Positions 1 through 6,070 are shown, counted from the first letter of the stretch. The stretch: 14,300 nt of DNA from Synergistes sp. (GCA_016288355.1 JAEEYY010000099.1:1-14300); one strand, 5' to 3'. The notes: generated from the sequence alone by a model not told the origin. Numbers and translations are program-made.

Positions 1-63
1 GAGCGCGGATACCAGCAGCAGGAGGCTGAGGATCCAGGCCGCGGTTTTGATCATCTTTTTCAT
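1..63 (-). CDS. 5' end of a secreted or lipoprotein gene (partial)
   Basis: The first 21 codons of a leftward gene are present and the rest lies outside the window. The start ATG (63..61) is preceded by a GGGAGG-type ribosome binding site about 7 bases upstream. The peptide begins MKKMIK and continues into a hydrophobic core rich in Leu (AAWILSLLLLVSAL), a classic Sec signal peptide n- and h-region. The cleavage site is not visible, so a secreted protein and a lipoprotein cannot be told apart. The gene has its own promoter and a palindromic operator upstream (120-156). An extracytoplasmic solute-binding protein is one plausible identity, but nothing in the 21 codons proves it. Confidence 0.72.
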   Translation of the reverse strand, partial: MKKMIKTAAWILSLLLLVSAL

Positions 64-119
64 GTCGTATCCTCCCTTTCTTGGGTTCCAGTGGGTGGTT
101 GTGAATATTCATCCGTTGG

Positions 120-139
120 ATGTGTATAATTATACACAT
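120..139. promoter_or_regulatory. 20-bp perfect palindrome, probable operator
   Basis: ATGTGTATAATTATACACAT reads identically on both strands. It contains the leftward -10 hexamer at 129-134, so a bound dimeric repressor would block the promoter of the gene starting at 63. The TGTATA...TATACA shape resembles operators of GntR/FadR-type regulators. That family assignment is inference, and no such regulator is encoded in the window. Confidence 0.7.
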
Positions 140-156
140 TTGATGCGGTTTGTAAA
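129..156 (-). promoter_or_regulatory. Sigma-A type promoter of the leftward gene at 63
   Basis: On the minus strand a TTTACA -35 box (156..151) and a perfect TATAAT -10 box (134..129) are separated by 16 bases. Transcription would start near 122 and give a leader of about 60 bases before the ATG at 63. The -10 box is embedded in the 120-139 palindrome, so the promoter is probably repressible. Confidence 0.7.
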
Positions 157-190
157 GCGTTTATTCCGACAAATAATGGATAAATATAAA

Positions 191-224
191 ACGCCGCTTT
201 GGTACGATCGCACAAAAGCGGCGT
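191..224 (-). terminator. Rho-independent terminator of the larA homologue
   Basis: ACGCCGCTTT (191-200) pairs perfectly with AAAGCGGCGT (215-224) around a 14-base loop. Read leftward, the hairpin is followed by TTTTATATTTA. It lies 74 bases past the larA-like stop and just upstream of the next leftward promoter, so it separates the two units. Confidence 0.75.
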
Positions 225-297
225 GTGGGACGCGGGAAAGGGGAGCTCCGCGGGATGCCGAGGCGGCACGGAAGGGGAGGCGGCGCGGTCCGGGCGC

Positions 298-1578
298 TCA
301 GGCCGGGCCCGTGACCACCGGCACCACTGCGCCCGCGTTGGGGATCACGGTGACGCTCTTTCCCGCGAGCTCCGCTGCGGCGAGCAGCGAGGGCACGTCC
401 GGGTAGCTCTCGATCCCCATCGGGGCGGTCTCGGCCGGGTCGAGGCCGGTGAGCAGCAGGATCCGATAGCGCTGCGCCTGCTCGCAGTTGAGGAAGAACA
501 CATAGCCCGCGACGGTGAACTGCTCGCGCAGCCGCTTCTCGAGCGTACCGGCGCGCAGGTCCCGGCTCCAGCCGAAGTACTCCGGCGGGCCGCCGCCCTC
601 CCGCGCCTCGATCACGAGGATCAGCGTGCCGCCGGGCTTCAGGGCGGACTCCACGTTGTCGATGGCCTTGCTGCCCTGGTACAGGGACATGTCGCGCGGA
701 TAGCCGCCGCAGCCGGCGATCACCGCGTCCGTGCGTTCGCGGATCGGGACCTGATACACCCGCTCGACCTCGCGGCAGGCCCGCTCCCAGGAGAGGCGGT
801 AATGGCCGGAGAACACGGCGCAGAGCTGCTCCTCGGCGTTGACGACGAGGTTGACCAGGAAGAGGTTTTTCATGAGGCCCGCCGCCTCGAGCATGTCGAG
901 GTTCAGGGGGTTGTCCGCCGTGCGGCCGTTGCCGATGAGCGGGTTCGAGCGCAGCACGGCGGGATCCAGCGACAGCGCGTGGTTGTGGCGGATCGCGGCC
1001 TCGCTGCTGATCCCGGGCAGGATGCTCTTGCGCCCGCCGCCGAAGCCCGCCATGACATGATAGGTGGCGGCCCCGAGGCAGAGGCAGAGATCGGCCCGGG
1101 CCGCGATGGGGTTCACCGCGAGCTCCGTCCCGAAGGAGGTCGTGCCGAGCGGGACCAGATCGGCTGCGCGGCAGTCGTGGTTCACGACGCGCACGCGCTC
1201 CCAGACCGCGTCGGTGACCAGTCTGCGCAGCTCCGCCTCCCCGCCGCCGGGGTGGGTCCCGTTGGCCACGACGATCGTGAGGTCCTCCGCCGCGAGACCG
1301 CAGTCGTCCAGCAGGTAGTCGACGAGGTGCGGCACGACCCGGTCCTGCCGCATCCAGAAGCGGGACATGTCGCTGATGACCAGCGCCACCCGGTCCCCGG
1401 GCCGGACGCAGGCGCGCAGCGGCTCCCGCCCGATCGGCGCGTCGAGGCTCTCCCGCACGGCGGCGCGGATATCCGGGAGCGCGGGGACCGCGTTGCCGCG
1501 GAGCACCGCCTTCACCTGCCCCTCGTCCAGCGGGATCGTCACGCTGCCGTCGCCGTAAGCAAATGTATATTCTTTCAT
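298..1578 (-). CDS. larA: LarA-family nickel-pincer racemase/epimerase homologue
   Basis: A 426-residue protein of the nickel-dependent lactate racemase (LarA, DUF2088) family, which interconverts 2-hydroxy acid stereoisomers with a covalently bound nickel-pincer nucleotide. The visible active-site pattern fits: H109 in NGTHPGGG, H174 in ATYHVMAGFGGG, the pincer lysine K184 in GGRKSILPGIS, and H198/H200 in RHNH. These positions closely match the catalytic His108, His174, Lys184 and His200 I recall for Lactobacillus LarA. Length is normal for the family. The start ATG at 1578 has a GGAGG site 7 bases upstream. It is a single-gene unit with its own promoter and terminator. The cofactor-making larB, larC and larE are absent here and would have to be elsewhere. 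LarA homologues act on several 2-hydroxy acids, so lactate is not assured as the substrate. Confidence 0.88.
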   Translation of the reverse strand: MKEYTFAYGDGSVTIPLDEGQVKAVLRGNAVPALPDIRAAVRESLDAPIGREPLRACVRPGDRVALVISDMSRFWMRQDRVVPHLVDYLLDDCGLAAEDLTIVVANGTHPGGGEAELRRLVTDAVWERVRVVNHDCRAADLVPLGTTSFGTELAVNPIAARADLCLCLGAATYHVMAGFGGGRKSILPGISSEAAIRHNHALSLDPAVLRSNPLIGNGRTADNPLNLDMLEAAGLMKNLFLVNLVVNAEEQLCAVFSGHYRLSWERACREVERVYQVPIRERTDAVIAGCGGYPRDMSLYQGSKAIDNVESALKPGGTLILVIEAREGGGPPEYFGWSRDLRAGTLEKRLREQFTVAGYVFFLNCEQAQRYRILLLTGLDPAETAPMGIESYPDVPSLLAAAELAGKSVTVIPNAGAVVPVVTGPA

Positions 1579-1617
1579 ATTTATCCTCCGCGTCTCCGGA
1601 AAAGTCGATTTTTATGC

Positions 1618-1646
1618 ATCATAACACGGATATCCCTCCGTGTAAA
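1618..1646 (-). promoter_or_regulatory. Promoter of the larA homologue
   Basis: On the minus strand TTTACA (1646..1641) and TATGAT (1623..1618) are separated by exactly 17 bases. The start site would be near 1611, giving a leader of about 32 bases before the GGAGG and ATG at 1578. Confidence 0.72.
1624..1643. promoter_or_regulatory. Inverted repeat filling the larA promoter spacer
   Basis: ACACGGA (1624-1630) and TCCGTGT (1637-1643) form a perfect 7-bp inverted repeat with a 6-base centre. It sits between the -35 and -10 boxes, with its right arm running into the -35. This is the standard placement for a repressor operator, or for a MerR-like activator. The cognate regulator is not identifiable here. 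Confidence 0.55.
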
Positions 1647-1678
1647 GCGGAATCTCGGCCGCGGAGCGGAAACGCGAG

Positions 1679-1707
1679 TTGATAAACGCGGCGCTTTCCG
1701 GTATAAT
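1679..1707 (+). promoter_or_regulatory. Promoter of the GNAT three-gene operon
   Basis: TTGATA (1679-1684) and a perfect TATAAT (1702-1707) are separated by 17 bases. Transcription would begin near 1714, giving a leader of about 28 bases that contains the ribosome binding site. Because of this promoter, the in-frame TTG at 1679 cannot be the start of the downstream gene. Confidence 0.75.
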
Positions 1708-1741
1708 CGATCCAGAGCATCGGAAGGGGGAGAGGAGCGCC

Positions 1742-2305
1742 ATGACGCACCGCGGAACGGAGAGACTGGAGACCGAAGGCCTGATCCTGCGGCGATTCAC
1801 GCGGGACGACGCCGCCGCCATGTACCGGAACTGGGCCTCCGACGAGGAGGTCACGCGCTTTCTGACCTGGCCCACGCACCGCGGGCCCGGGGACAGCGAG
1901 GCCATCCTGCGGGAGTGGGAGGCCGCCTATGCGGACGAGCGCTTCTACCAGTGGGCGATCGTCCCGAAGGAGAGCGGGGAGCCGATCGGCAGCATCTCCG
2001 CGGTCCAGGTGGAGGAGCGCATCGACATGGTGCAGATCGGATACTGCATCGGAAGGGCCTGGTGGCACCGGGGGATCACCTCGGAGGCGCTGCGGGCGGT
2101 GCTGGACTTCTTCTTTGACCGGGTGGGGGCGAACCGTGTCGAGGCAAAGCACGACACACGCAATCCCCGCTCCGGCATGGTCATGCAGAAATGCGGGATG
2201 CGCTGCGAGGGGACCATGCGAAGCGCCGACCGCAACAATCAGGGCCTGTGCGATGTGTGCCTCTACGCCGTGCTGAGGACGGACCGAAGCCCGGACGGCC
2301 GGTGA
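1742..2305 (+). CDS. GNAT N-acetyltransferase, RimJ/RimL-like
   Basis: A 187-residue single-domain GNAT acetyltransferase of the type that transfers acetyl from acetyl-CoA to an amino group, such as a protein N-terminus or a small molecule. It starts in the family style (TERLETEGLILRRF, residues 6-19). It has the acetyl-CoA pyrophosphate loop around R110-G111-I-T-S-E-A and the distal N141-x-x-S with CGM near 151-153. ATG 1742 was chosen because a GGGGGAGAGGAG site lies a few bases upstream and an upstream TTG in frame coincides with the promoter. It is first in a run with the genes at 2333 and 2967. The substrate cannot be deduced. Confidence 0.88.
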   Translation: MTHRGTERLETEGLILRRFTRDDAAAMYRNWASDEEVTRFLTWPTHRGPGDSEAILREWEAAYADERFYQWAIVPKESGEPIGSISAVQVEERIDMVQIGYCIGRAWWHRGITSEALRAVLDFFFDRVGANRVEAKHDTRNPRSGMVMQKCGMRCEGTMRSADRNNQGLCDVCLYAVLRTDRSPDGR

Positions 2306-2332
2306 GGGACGGGACAGAGAAAGGAGACGCTT

Positions 2333-2953
2333 ATGAACGGAGGCTTTACGCTGGAACTGATCGGATACCTCGGGTCCTTCCTGGTCCTGGTGTCCATGCT
2401 GATGAGCTCGGTGGTGCGGCTGCGCGTGATCAACCTGATCGGCAGCGCCGTCTTCACCGTCTACGCGATCCTGATCCGCTCCTACCCGACCGCGCTGCTC
2501 AACGGCTGCCTCGTGCTCGTGAACCTCTATCACCTGCTGCGGCTGCGGCAGACCGCCGGCAGCAGCTACGAGTTCCAGACGCTCGGCGCGGGGGAGGGCT
2601 TCACGGCCTGGTTCCTCCGCCAGTACGGGGAGGATATCCGCCGCTACTTCCCCGGCCCGGAAAGCGCACAGGCCGAGAGCGCCGAGGGCTTCGCCGTCTT
2701 CTATGAGAACCAGGCGGCCGGCATCCTGCTGGGCCGGCGGGACGGGGAGCGCTTCGAGGCCCTGCTGGACTACACCACGCCCGCCTATCGCGACTGCTCC
2801 GTGGGCGCCTATCTCTACGACAGGCTCCCCGCCTGCGGCATCGCGCGGCTCTCCTGCCCGGCGGGCAGCGCCGAGCATGCGCGCTACCTGGAGAAGATGG
2901 GCTTTGCCCGGCGGACGGACGGAAGCTATGAGAAGGTCCTCGGACGGGGCTGA
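2333..2953 (+). CDS. Membrane protein with N-terminal YgjV-like domain and C-terminal GNAT-like domain
   Basis: A 206-residue two-part protein. Residues about 6-70 form three hydrophobic segments (roughly 6-27, 31-48 and 52-68) with the motif LRVINLIGSAVFTVYAILI, typical of the small YgjV-like membrane domain. Residues about 80-206 look like a compact GNAT fold: AGILLGRR, then YRDCSVGAYLYDRL, then a terminal YLEKMGF. The canonical acetyl-CoA loop (R/Q-x-x-G-x-G/A) is not well preserved, so activity is uncertain. The start ATG has AAGGAG 6 bases upstream. The gene follows its neighbour by 27 bases with no terminator between them, so it is co-transcribed. Function is unknown. Confidence 0.82.
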   Translation: MNGGFTLELIGYLGSFLVLVSMLMSSVVRLRVINLIGSAVFTVYAILIRSYPTALLNGCLVLVNLYHLLRLRQTAGSSYEFQTLGAGEGFTAWFLRQYGEDIRRYFPGPESAQAESAEGFAVFYENQAAGILLGRRDGERFEALLDYTTPAYRDCSVGAYLYDRLPACGIARLSCPAGSAEHARYLEKMGFARRTDGSYEKVLGRG

Positions 2954-2966
2954 GCGGGAGCGGGCC

Positions 2967-3419
2967 GTGGACTGGACGCTCCGAAAGGCCGTCCCGGCGG
3001 ACCGGGAGAGGATCGGGGAGCTTTTCCTCGCGATGCTGCGGAGCGTCTGCCGGACCGCGGACGTAAAAGGCTACGAGGAGGGGTATCTGGACCGCTTCTT
3101 CGACGGCGGGGAGGACTGGATCTGTGTCGCGCAGGGGCGGGACGGCGTGCTCGCCTACCTGTCGATCGAGGCCCACCGCGAGACGGAGGACCGGCTCTAC
3201 CTCGACGACCTCTCGGTCGCGGCGCCGTACCGCGGCGCGGGGATCGGCACGGCGCTCCTCCGCCGGGCGGAGGACTATGCCCGGGAGTTGGGCGTCCCGG
3301 CCGTCGTGCTCCACGTCGAGCGGGCGAACACGGGCGCCCGCCGGCTGTATGAGCGGCTGGGCTATCGGGCGCTCCGCGGGGAGGGCAGCCGCCTGCTGAT
3401 GGGGAAGACGGTTTTCTGA
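2967..3419 (+). CDS. GNAT N-acetyltransferase
   Basis: A 150-residue stand-alone GNAT acetyltransferase. Motif A is clear: YLDDLSVAAPYRGAGIGTALL (residues 78-98), with the acetyl-CoA loop R89-G-A-G-I-G. It is followed by the N121-x-x-A-x-x-x-Y128 and LGY signature of motif B. The GTG at 2967 is preferred because it puts the first beta strand (WTLRKAVPADRERI) at the N-terminus and GAGCGGGAG lies upstream. An in-frame ATG at 2928 would overlap the previous gene by 26 bases and is the alternative. It is the last gene of the operon. RimI-like protein acetylation or small-molecule acetylation are both possible. Confidence 0.85.
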   Translation: MDWTLRKAVPADRERIGELFLAMLRSVCRTADVKGYEEGYLDRFFDGGEDWICVAQGRDGVLAYLSIEAHRETEDRLYLDDLSVAAPYRGAGIGTALLRRAEDYARELGVPAVVLHVERANTGARRLYERLGYRALRGEGSRLLMGKTVF

Positions 3420-3431
3420 ATACAGACACGG

Positions 3432-3464
3432 ACAGGGAAGCGACGGAAACGCTTCCCTGTTTTT
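3432..3464 (+). terminator. Rho-independent terminator after the GNAT operon
   Basis: ACAGGGAAGCG (3432-3442) pairs perfectly over 11 bp with CGCTTCCCTGT (3450-3460) around a 7-base loop, and a T-run ending in TTTTTCTGT follows directly. It begins 12 bases past the stop of the third GNAT gene. Confidence 0.88.
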
Positions 3465-3493
3465 CTGTGCCGCGTCGGCGGGGGAGGAGCCCC

Positions 3494-3523
3494 GGCGGCG
3501 GGAGAGAAAAAAGCCCCGCCGCC
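3494..3523. repeat. GC-rich inverted repeat upstream of the tetR promoter
   Basis: GGCGGCGGG (3494-3502) and CCCGCCGCC (3515-3523) form a perfect 9-bp stem with a 12-base A-rich loop. It ends 2 bases before the -35 box of the next promoter. It has no T-tail in either useful position, so it is more likely a backup pause or upstream element than a terminator. Confidence 0.4.
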
Positions 3524-3525
3524 TC

Positions 3526-3554
3526 TTGACGGGAGAGGGGAAGAGGGCTATACT
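3526..3554 (+). promoter_or_regulatory. Promoter of the TetR-GNAT gene
   Basis: TTGACG (3526-3531) and TATACT (3549-3554) are separated by 17 bases. The expected start point near 3561 falls inside the palindromic operator at 3557-3576. Confidence 0.78.
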
Positions 3555-3556
3555 GC

Positions 3557-3576
3557 AAGTAAACGATCGTTTACTT
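3557..3576. promoter_or_regulatory. 20-bp perfect palindromic TetR operator
   Basis: AAGTAAACGATCGTTTACTT is a perfect palindrome lying over the transcription start and immediately before the ribosome binding site of a TetR-family gene. The GTAAACG...CGTTTAC core is the sort of site used by many small TetR/AcrR repressors. Autorepression by the encoded TetR domain is the simplest reading. Confidence 0.8.
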
Positions 3577-3598
3577 TTTGAAAAGGGGGGGTGCGGCC

Positions 3599-4846
3599 GT
3601 GCACGGAACGAAGGAAAAGATCCTGCTGACGGCGCTCCGGCTCTTTGCCCGGGACGGCTACGAGGCGGTCTCGGTGAGTGACATCGCGGGGGAGCTCGGG
3701 ATCACGAAGGCGGCGCTGTACCGGCACTACGCGAACAAGCGCGCGATCCTGGAGAGCATCGTGGAGCGGATGGAGCGGCGCGACGCCGAGCAGGCGCGGG
3801 ACAGCGGGGTGCCCGAGGGGAGCCGGGATACGATGGAGGAGCGCTATCGCGGGACCTCCGTCGAGGCGATGACCGGCTTCGGTAAGGCGATGTTCCGCTA
3901 CTGGACGCAGGACGCGTTCGCGGCGCCCTTCCGCAGGATGCTGACGCTCGAGCAGTTCCGCGACCCGGAGATGGGGCGGCTCTATCAGCAGTACCTGGGC
4001 GCCGGGCCGCTCGGCTACATGCGGGATCTCTTCGACGCGCTCGGACTGCCGGATGCGGAAGGGGAGGCGCTGCGCTTTTACGCGCCGCTGTTCCTGCTGC
4101 TGAGCGTGTACGACGCGGCGGAGGACAAGACGGAGGCGCTCGCCCTGCTGGACGGGGCGATGGAGCGCGCGGGGGATCATCTGACACAGGCTTTGAGAAA
4201 GGGAGAGCATATGGACAAGGAAAGCATCTGCATCCGCCGCGAGACGGCGGACGATCACCGCGCGGCGGAGGAGCTGGTCCGGGAGGCGTTCTGGAACGTG
4301 TACCGGCCCGGCTGTCTGGAGCACTTCGTGCTGCACCGGCTGCGCCGCGACCCGGCCTTCGTGCCGGAGCTGGATCTGGTCATGGAGAAGGACGGCAGGC
4401 TCATCGGACAGAACATGTTCATGCGCGCCGTCATCCGCGCCGACGACGGGCGCGAGATCCCCGTCCTGACCATGGGGCCGATCGGCATCGCGCCGGACTG
4501 CAAGCGGCAGGGCTACGGCAAGCGGCTGCTGGACGAGTCGCTGGCGCGGGCGGCCGCGCTCGGCTTCGGCGCGCTGTGCTTCGAGGGGAACATTGACTTC
4601 TACGGCAAGAGCGGCTTCACGTACGCGAGCGAGTTCGGCATCCGCTACCGCGGCCTGCCGGAGGGGGCGGACGCCTCCTTCTTCCTCTGCAAAGAGCTGA
4701 TCCCCGGCTATCTCGACGGCGTCACCGGCGAGTACGGGCCGCCGGAGGGCTACTTCTGCGCCGAGCGCGAGCCGGAGGCCTTCGAGGCCTTCGACGCGCT
4801 GTTCCCGCCGAAGGAAAAGCGCGTGCTGCCGGGACAGCTCTTCTGA
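3599..4846 (+). CDS. TetR/AcrR regulator fused in frame to a GNAT acetyltransferase
   Basis: A 415-residue open frame with two complete domains. Residues 3-55 are a textbook TetR DNA-binding domain (TKEKILLTALRLFARDGYEAV, then the helix-turn-helix VSDIAGELGITKAALYRHYANK). Residues about 56-200 are a helical ligand/dimer domain. Residues about 207-415 form a GNAT acetyltransferase with the acetyl-CoA loop K302-R-Q-G-Y-G-K308 and the FYGKSGF segment (334-340). GTG 3599 is chosen because AAAAGGGGGGG lies just upstream; the in-frame TTG at 3578 abuts the operator and has no such site. At the domain junction an AAGGGAGAG site precedes an in-frame ATG (M205, position 4211), as if two adjacent genes had fused by loss of a stop. 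The acetyltransferase may therefore also be made separately. A sequencing error removing a stop is a possible alternative. Confidence 0.85.
   Translation: MHGTKEKILLTALRLFARDGYEAVSVSDIAGELGITKAALYRHYANKRAILESIVERMERRDAEQARDSGVPEGSRDTMEERYRGTSVEAMTGFGKAMFRYWTQDAFAAPFRRMLTLEQFRDPEMGRLYQQYLGAGPLGYMRDLFDALGLPDAEGEALRFYAPLFLLLSVYDAAEDKTEALALLDGAMERAGDHLTQALRKGEHMDKESICIRRETADDHRAAEELVREAFWNVYRPGCLEHFVLHRLRRDPAFVPELDLVMEKDGRLIGQNMFMRAVIRADDGREIPVLTMGPIGIAPDCKRQGYGKRLLDESLARAAALGFGALCFEGNIDFYGKSGFTYASEFGIRYRGLPEGADASFFLCKELIPGYLDGVTGEYGPPEGYFCAEREPEAFEAFDALFPPKEKRVLPGQLF
4199..4213 (+). promoter_or_regulatory. Internal ribosome binding site and ATG at the TetR-GNAT junction
   Basis: AAGGGAGAG (4199-4207) lies 3 bases before the in-frame ATG 4211-4213, exactly where the TetR domain ends and the GNAT domain begins. 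The spacing is short but workable. It would give a free GNAT of about 211 residues. Confidence 0.5.
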
Positions 4847-4850
4847 GCGC

Positions 4851-4883
4851 GGAGAGGCGCGGCGGGGGCCCGGGCGCTTCTCC
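4851..4883 (+). terminator. Possible weak terminator after TetR-GNAT
   Basis: GGAGAGGCGC (4851-4860) can pair with GCGCTTCTCC (4874-4883) over 10 bp with one G-U pair and a 13-base GC-rich loop. The 3' side is not followed by a T-run, so termination would be weak or Rho-dependent. Position directly after the stop is the main support. Confidence 0.35.
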
Positions 4884-4914
4884 GGCCGGGATCAAGCGAA
4901 TTCTTTTCAAATAC

Positions 4915-4945
4915 TTTGATAAAGGGTTTGACAAACTTTGCGAAA
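4915..4945. promoter_or_regulatory. Three TTTGNNAAA direct repeats over the TRAP promoter
   Basis: TTTGATAAA (4915-4923), TTTGACAAA (4927-4935) and TTTGCGAAA (4937-4945) are repeated at 12- and 10-base steps, about one helical turn. The middle copy contains the -35 box. A partial fourth (TTTCAAA) lies at 4905-4911. This suggests a multi-site operator controlling the transporter. Confidence 0.5.
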
Positions 4946-4956
4946 TGCTTTATAAT
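4928..4956 (+). promoter_or_regulatory. Perfect-consensus promoter of the TRAP operon
   Basis: TTGACA (4928-4933) and TATAAT (4951-4956) match the housekeeping consensus exactly with a 17-base spacer. The start near 4963 gives a leader of about 44 bases ending in AAAAAAGGAGG before the ATG at 5007. Confidence 0.9.
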
Positions 4957-5006
4957 CGAGCCAGCTGGATATTACGAAAAACCATGAATAAAAAAGGAGG
5001 ATCACC

Positions 5007-6020
5007 ATGAAAAGATTATCCAGACTTCTCGCTCTGACCCTGGCTCTTGCTCTGGTTTTGTCCGTTTTCTGCGCGGCGAACGCCTTCGCAGCGAAGGAGA
5101 AGACCTACACCCTGCGCATCGGCGATGTGACGGCTCCCGGCCATCCCCTGTGCGAGACTCTTGAAGAGATGGCGGCGGCCATCAACGAGCGCTCCGAAGG
5201 CAGGATCAAGGCCTCTGTGTATCCCAGCAGCCAGCTTGGCTCTCTGGCAGCCATGACGGAGAGCCTGCAGAACGGCACGCTTGAGATGTGCACGCAGTCT
5301 GCCGGCGGCATCGCTTCCTTCCTCCCTGTGATGGGCGTTCTGGAAATGCCGTATCTGTACAACAGCCACCAGGATGTCTATGACATCTGCGACGGCGAGA
5401 TCGGCCAGGAGCTGGCCCAGAAATTCCTCGACGCCACCGGTGTCCGCCTGATCTCCTACTGGATGAATTTCTATCGCCACACCACCAACAGCGTGCGCCC
5501 GATCACCTGTGTCGACGACTTCAAGGGCCTGAACCTCCGCGTGCCCGAGACGAAGACCGTTATGGGCTGCATGAACGCGCTGGGCGCGAACGCCACCCCG
5601 ATGGCGGTCGGCGAGCTTTACACCGCGCTGAGCAACCACACCATGGATGGACAGGAGAACCCGCTGTCCGTCATCTATGCCAACAAGTATTACGAGGTCC
5701 AGGAGTATCTCAGCCTGACCGGCCATGTGTATTCTCCCATCATCATCCTCGTGGCTGAGGATTGGTATCAGGCCCTTCCCGAGGATCTGCGCACGATCCT
5801 CGACGAGGAGATGGTTGCCGCTCAGGCGCGCGCCCGCGCTGCCTCCGAGGCGAGCGACGATGAGTATCTGGAGATGCTGAAGGCGGAGGGCATGAAGGTC
5901 AATGAGGTCGATACCACCGGCTTCCGTGAAGCAGTTCAGCCTGTTTATGACGACATCATGGGCTCGGTCGACGGCGCTGCGGAATACATTGCCCGTATCG
6001 AGCAGGCGCTCGGTCACTGA
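5007..6020 (+). CDS. dctP: TRAP transporter periplasmic-type solute-binding protein (DctP family)
   Basis: A 337-residue extracytoplasmic binding protein that captures a carboxylate-bearing substrate and delivers it to the DctQM membrane proteins. Residues 1-28 are a signal peptide (MKR, a long Leu/Ala core, then ANAFA before AKEK). No lipobox Cys fits, although C22 lies in the core, so anchoring in a Gram-positive envelope is unclear. The DctP signatures are present: GHPLCETLEEMAAAINERSEGRIKASVYP (45-73), QLGSLAAM (76-83), the GLNLRVPE motif with R178, the arginine that normally salt-bridges the substrate carboxylate, and DGQENP (214-219). It is the first gene of the operon, with an AGGAGG site 6 bases upstream of the ATG. 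Codon use is clearly less GC-extreme than in the preceding GNAT genes. The substrate is unknown; a C4-dicarboxylate, sugar acid or other hydroxy acid fits. Confidence 0.93.
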   Translation: MKRLSRLLALTLALALVLSVFCAANAFAAKEKTYTLRIGDVTAPGHPLCETLEEMAAAINERSEGRIKASVYPSSQLGSLAAMTESLQNGTLEMCTQSAGGIASFLPVMGVLEMPYLYNSHQDVYDICDGEIGQELAQKFLDATGVRLISYWMNFYRHTTNSVRPITCVDDFKGLNLRVPETKTVMGCMNALGANATPMAVGELYTALSNHTMDGQENPLSVIYANKYYEVQEYLSLTGHVYSPIIILVAEDWYQALPEDLRTILDEEMVAAQARARAASEASDDEYLEMLKAEGMKVNEVDTTGFREAVQPVYDDIMGSVDGAAEYIARIEQALGH

Positions 6021-6035
6021 TCCGCATCTTTTTCG

Positions 6036-6070
6036 GCACGAGAGGCTCATCCCCTCTCGTGCTTTCTTTT
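6036..6070 (+). terminator. Hairpin with U-tail between dctP and dctQ (attenuating terminator)
   Basis: GCACGAGAGG (6036-6045) pairs perfectly over 10 bp with CCTCTCGTGC (6053-6062) around a 7-base loop and is followed by TTTCTTTT. It lies 15 bases after the dctP stop and ends just before the GAGGAG site of dctQ. The interrupted U-run suggests partial termination, which would give more binding protein than membrane subunits. Confidence 0.72.

Noticed and set aside
199..2118. A 639-codon rightward open frame across the larA homologue
   Set aside because: It is antisense to a well-supported LarA gene, has Arg/His/Gly-rich random composition, and ends inside a GNAT gene in another frame. Long antisense frames are expected at this GC content.
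1619..2878. A 419-codon leftward open frame across the GNAT genes
   Set aside because: It overlaps two real genes in antisense, shows no recognisable domain and has no ribosome binding site.
3578..3598. TTG start for the TetR-GNAT gene
   Set aside because: It lies directly against the operator and expected transcription start with no ribosome binding site; GTG 3599 has AAAAGGGGGGG upstream.
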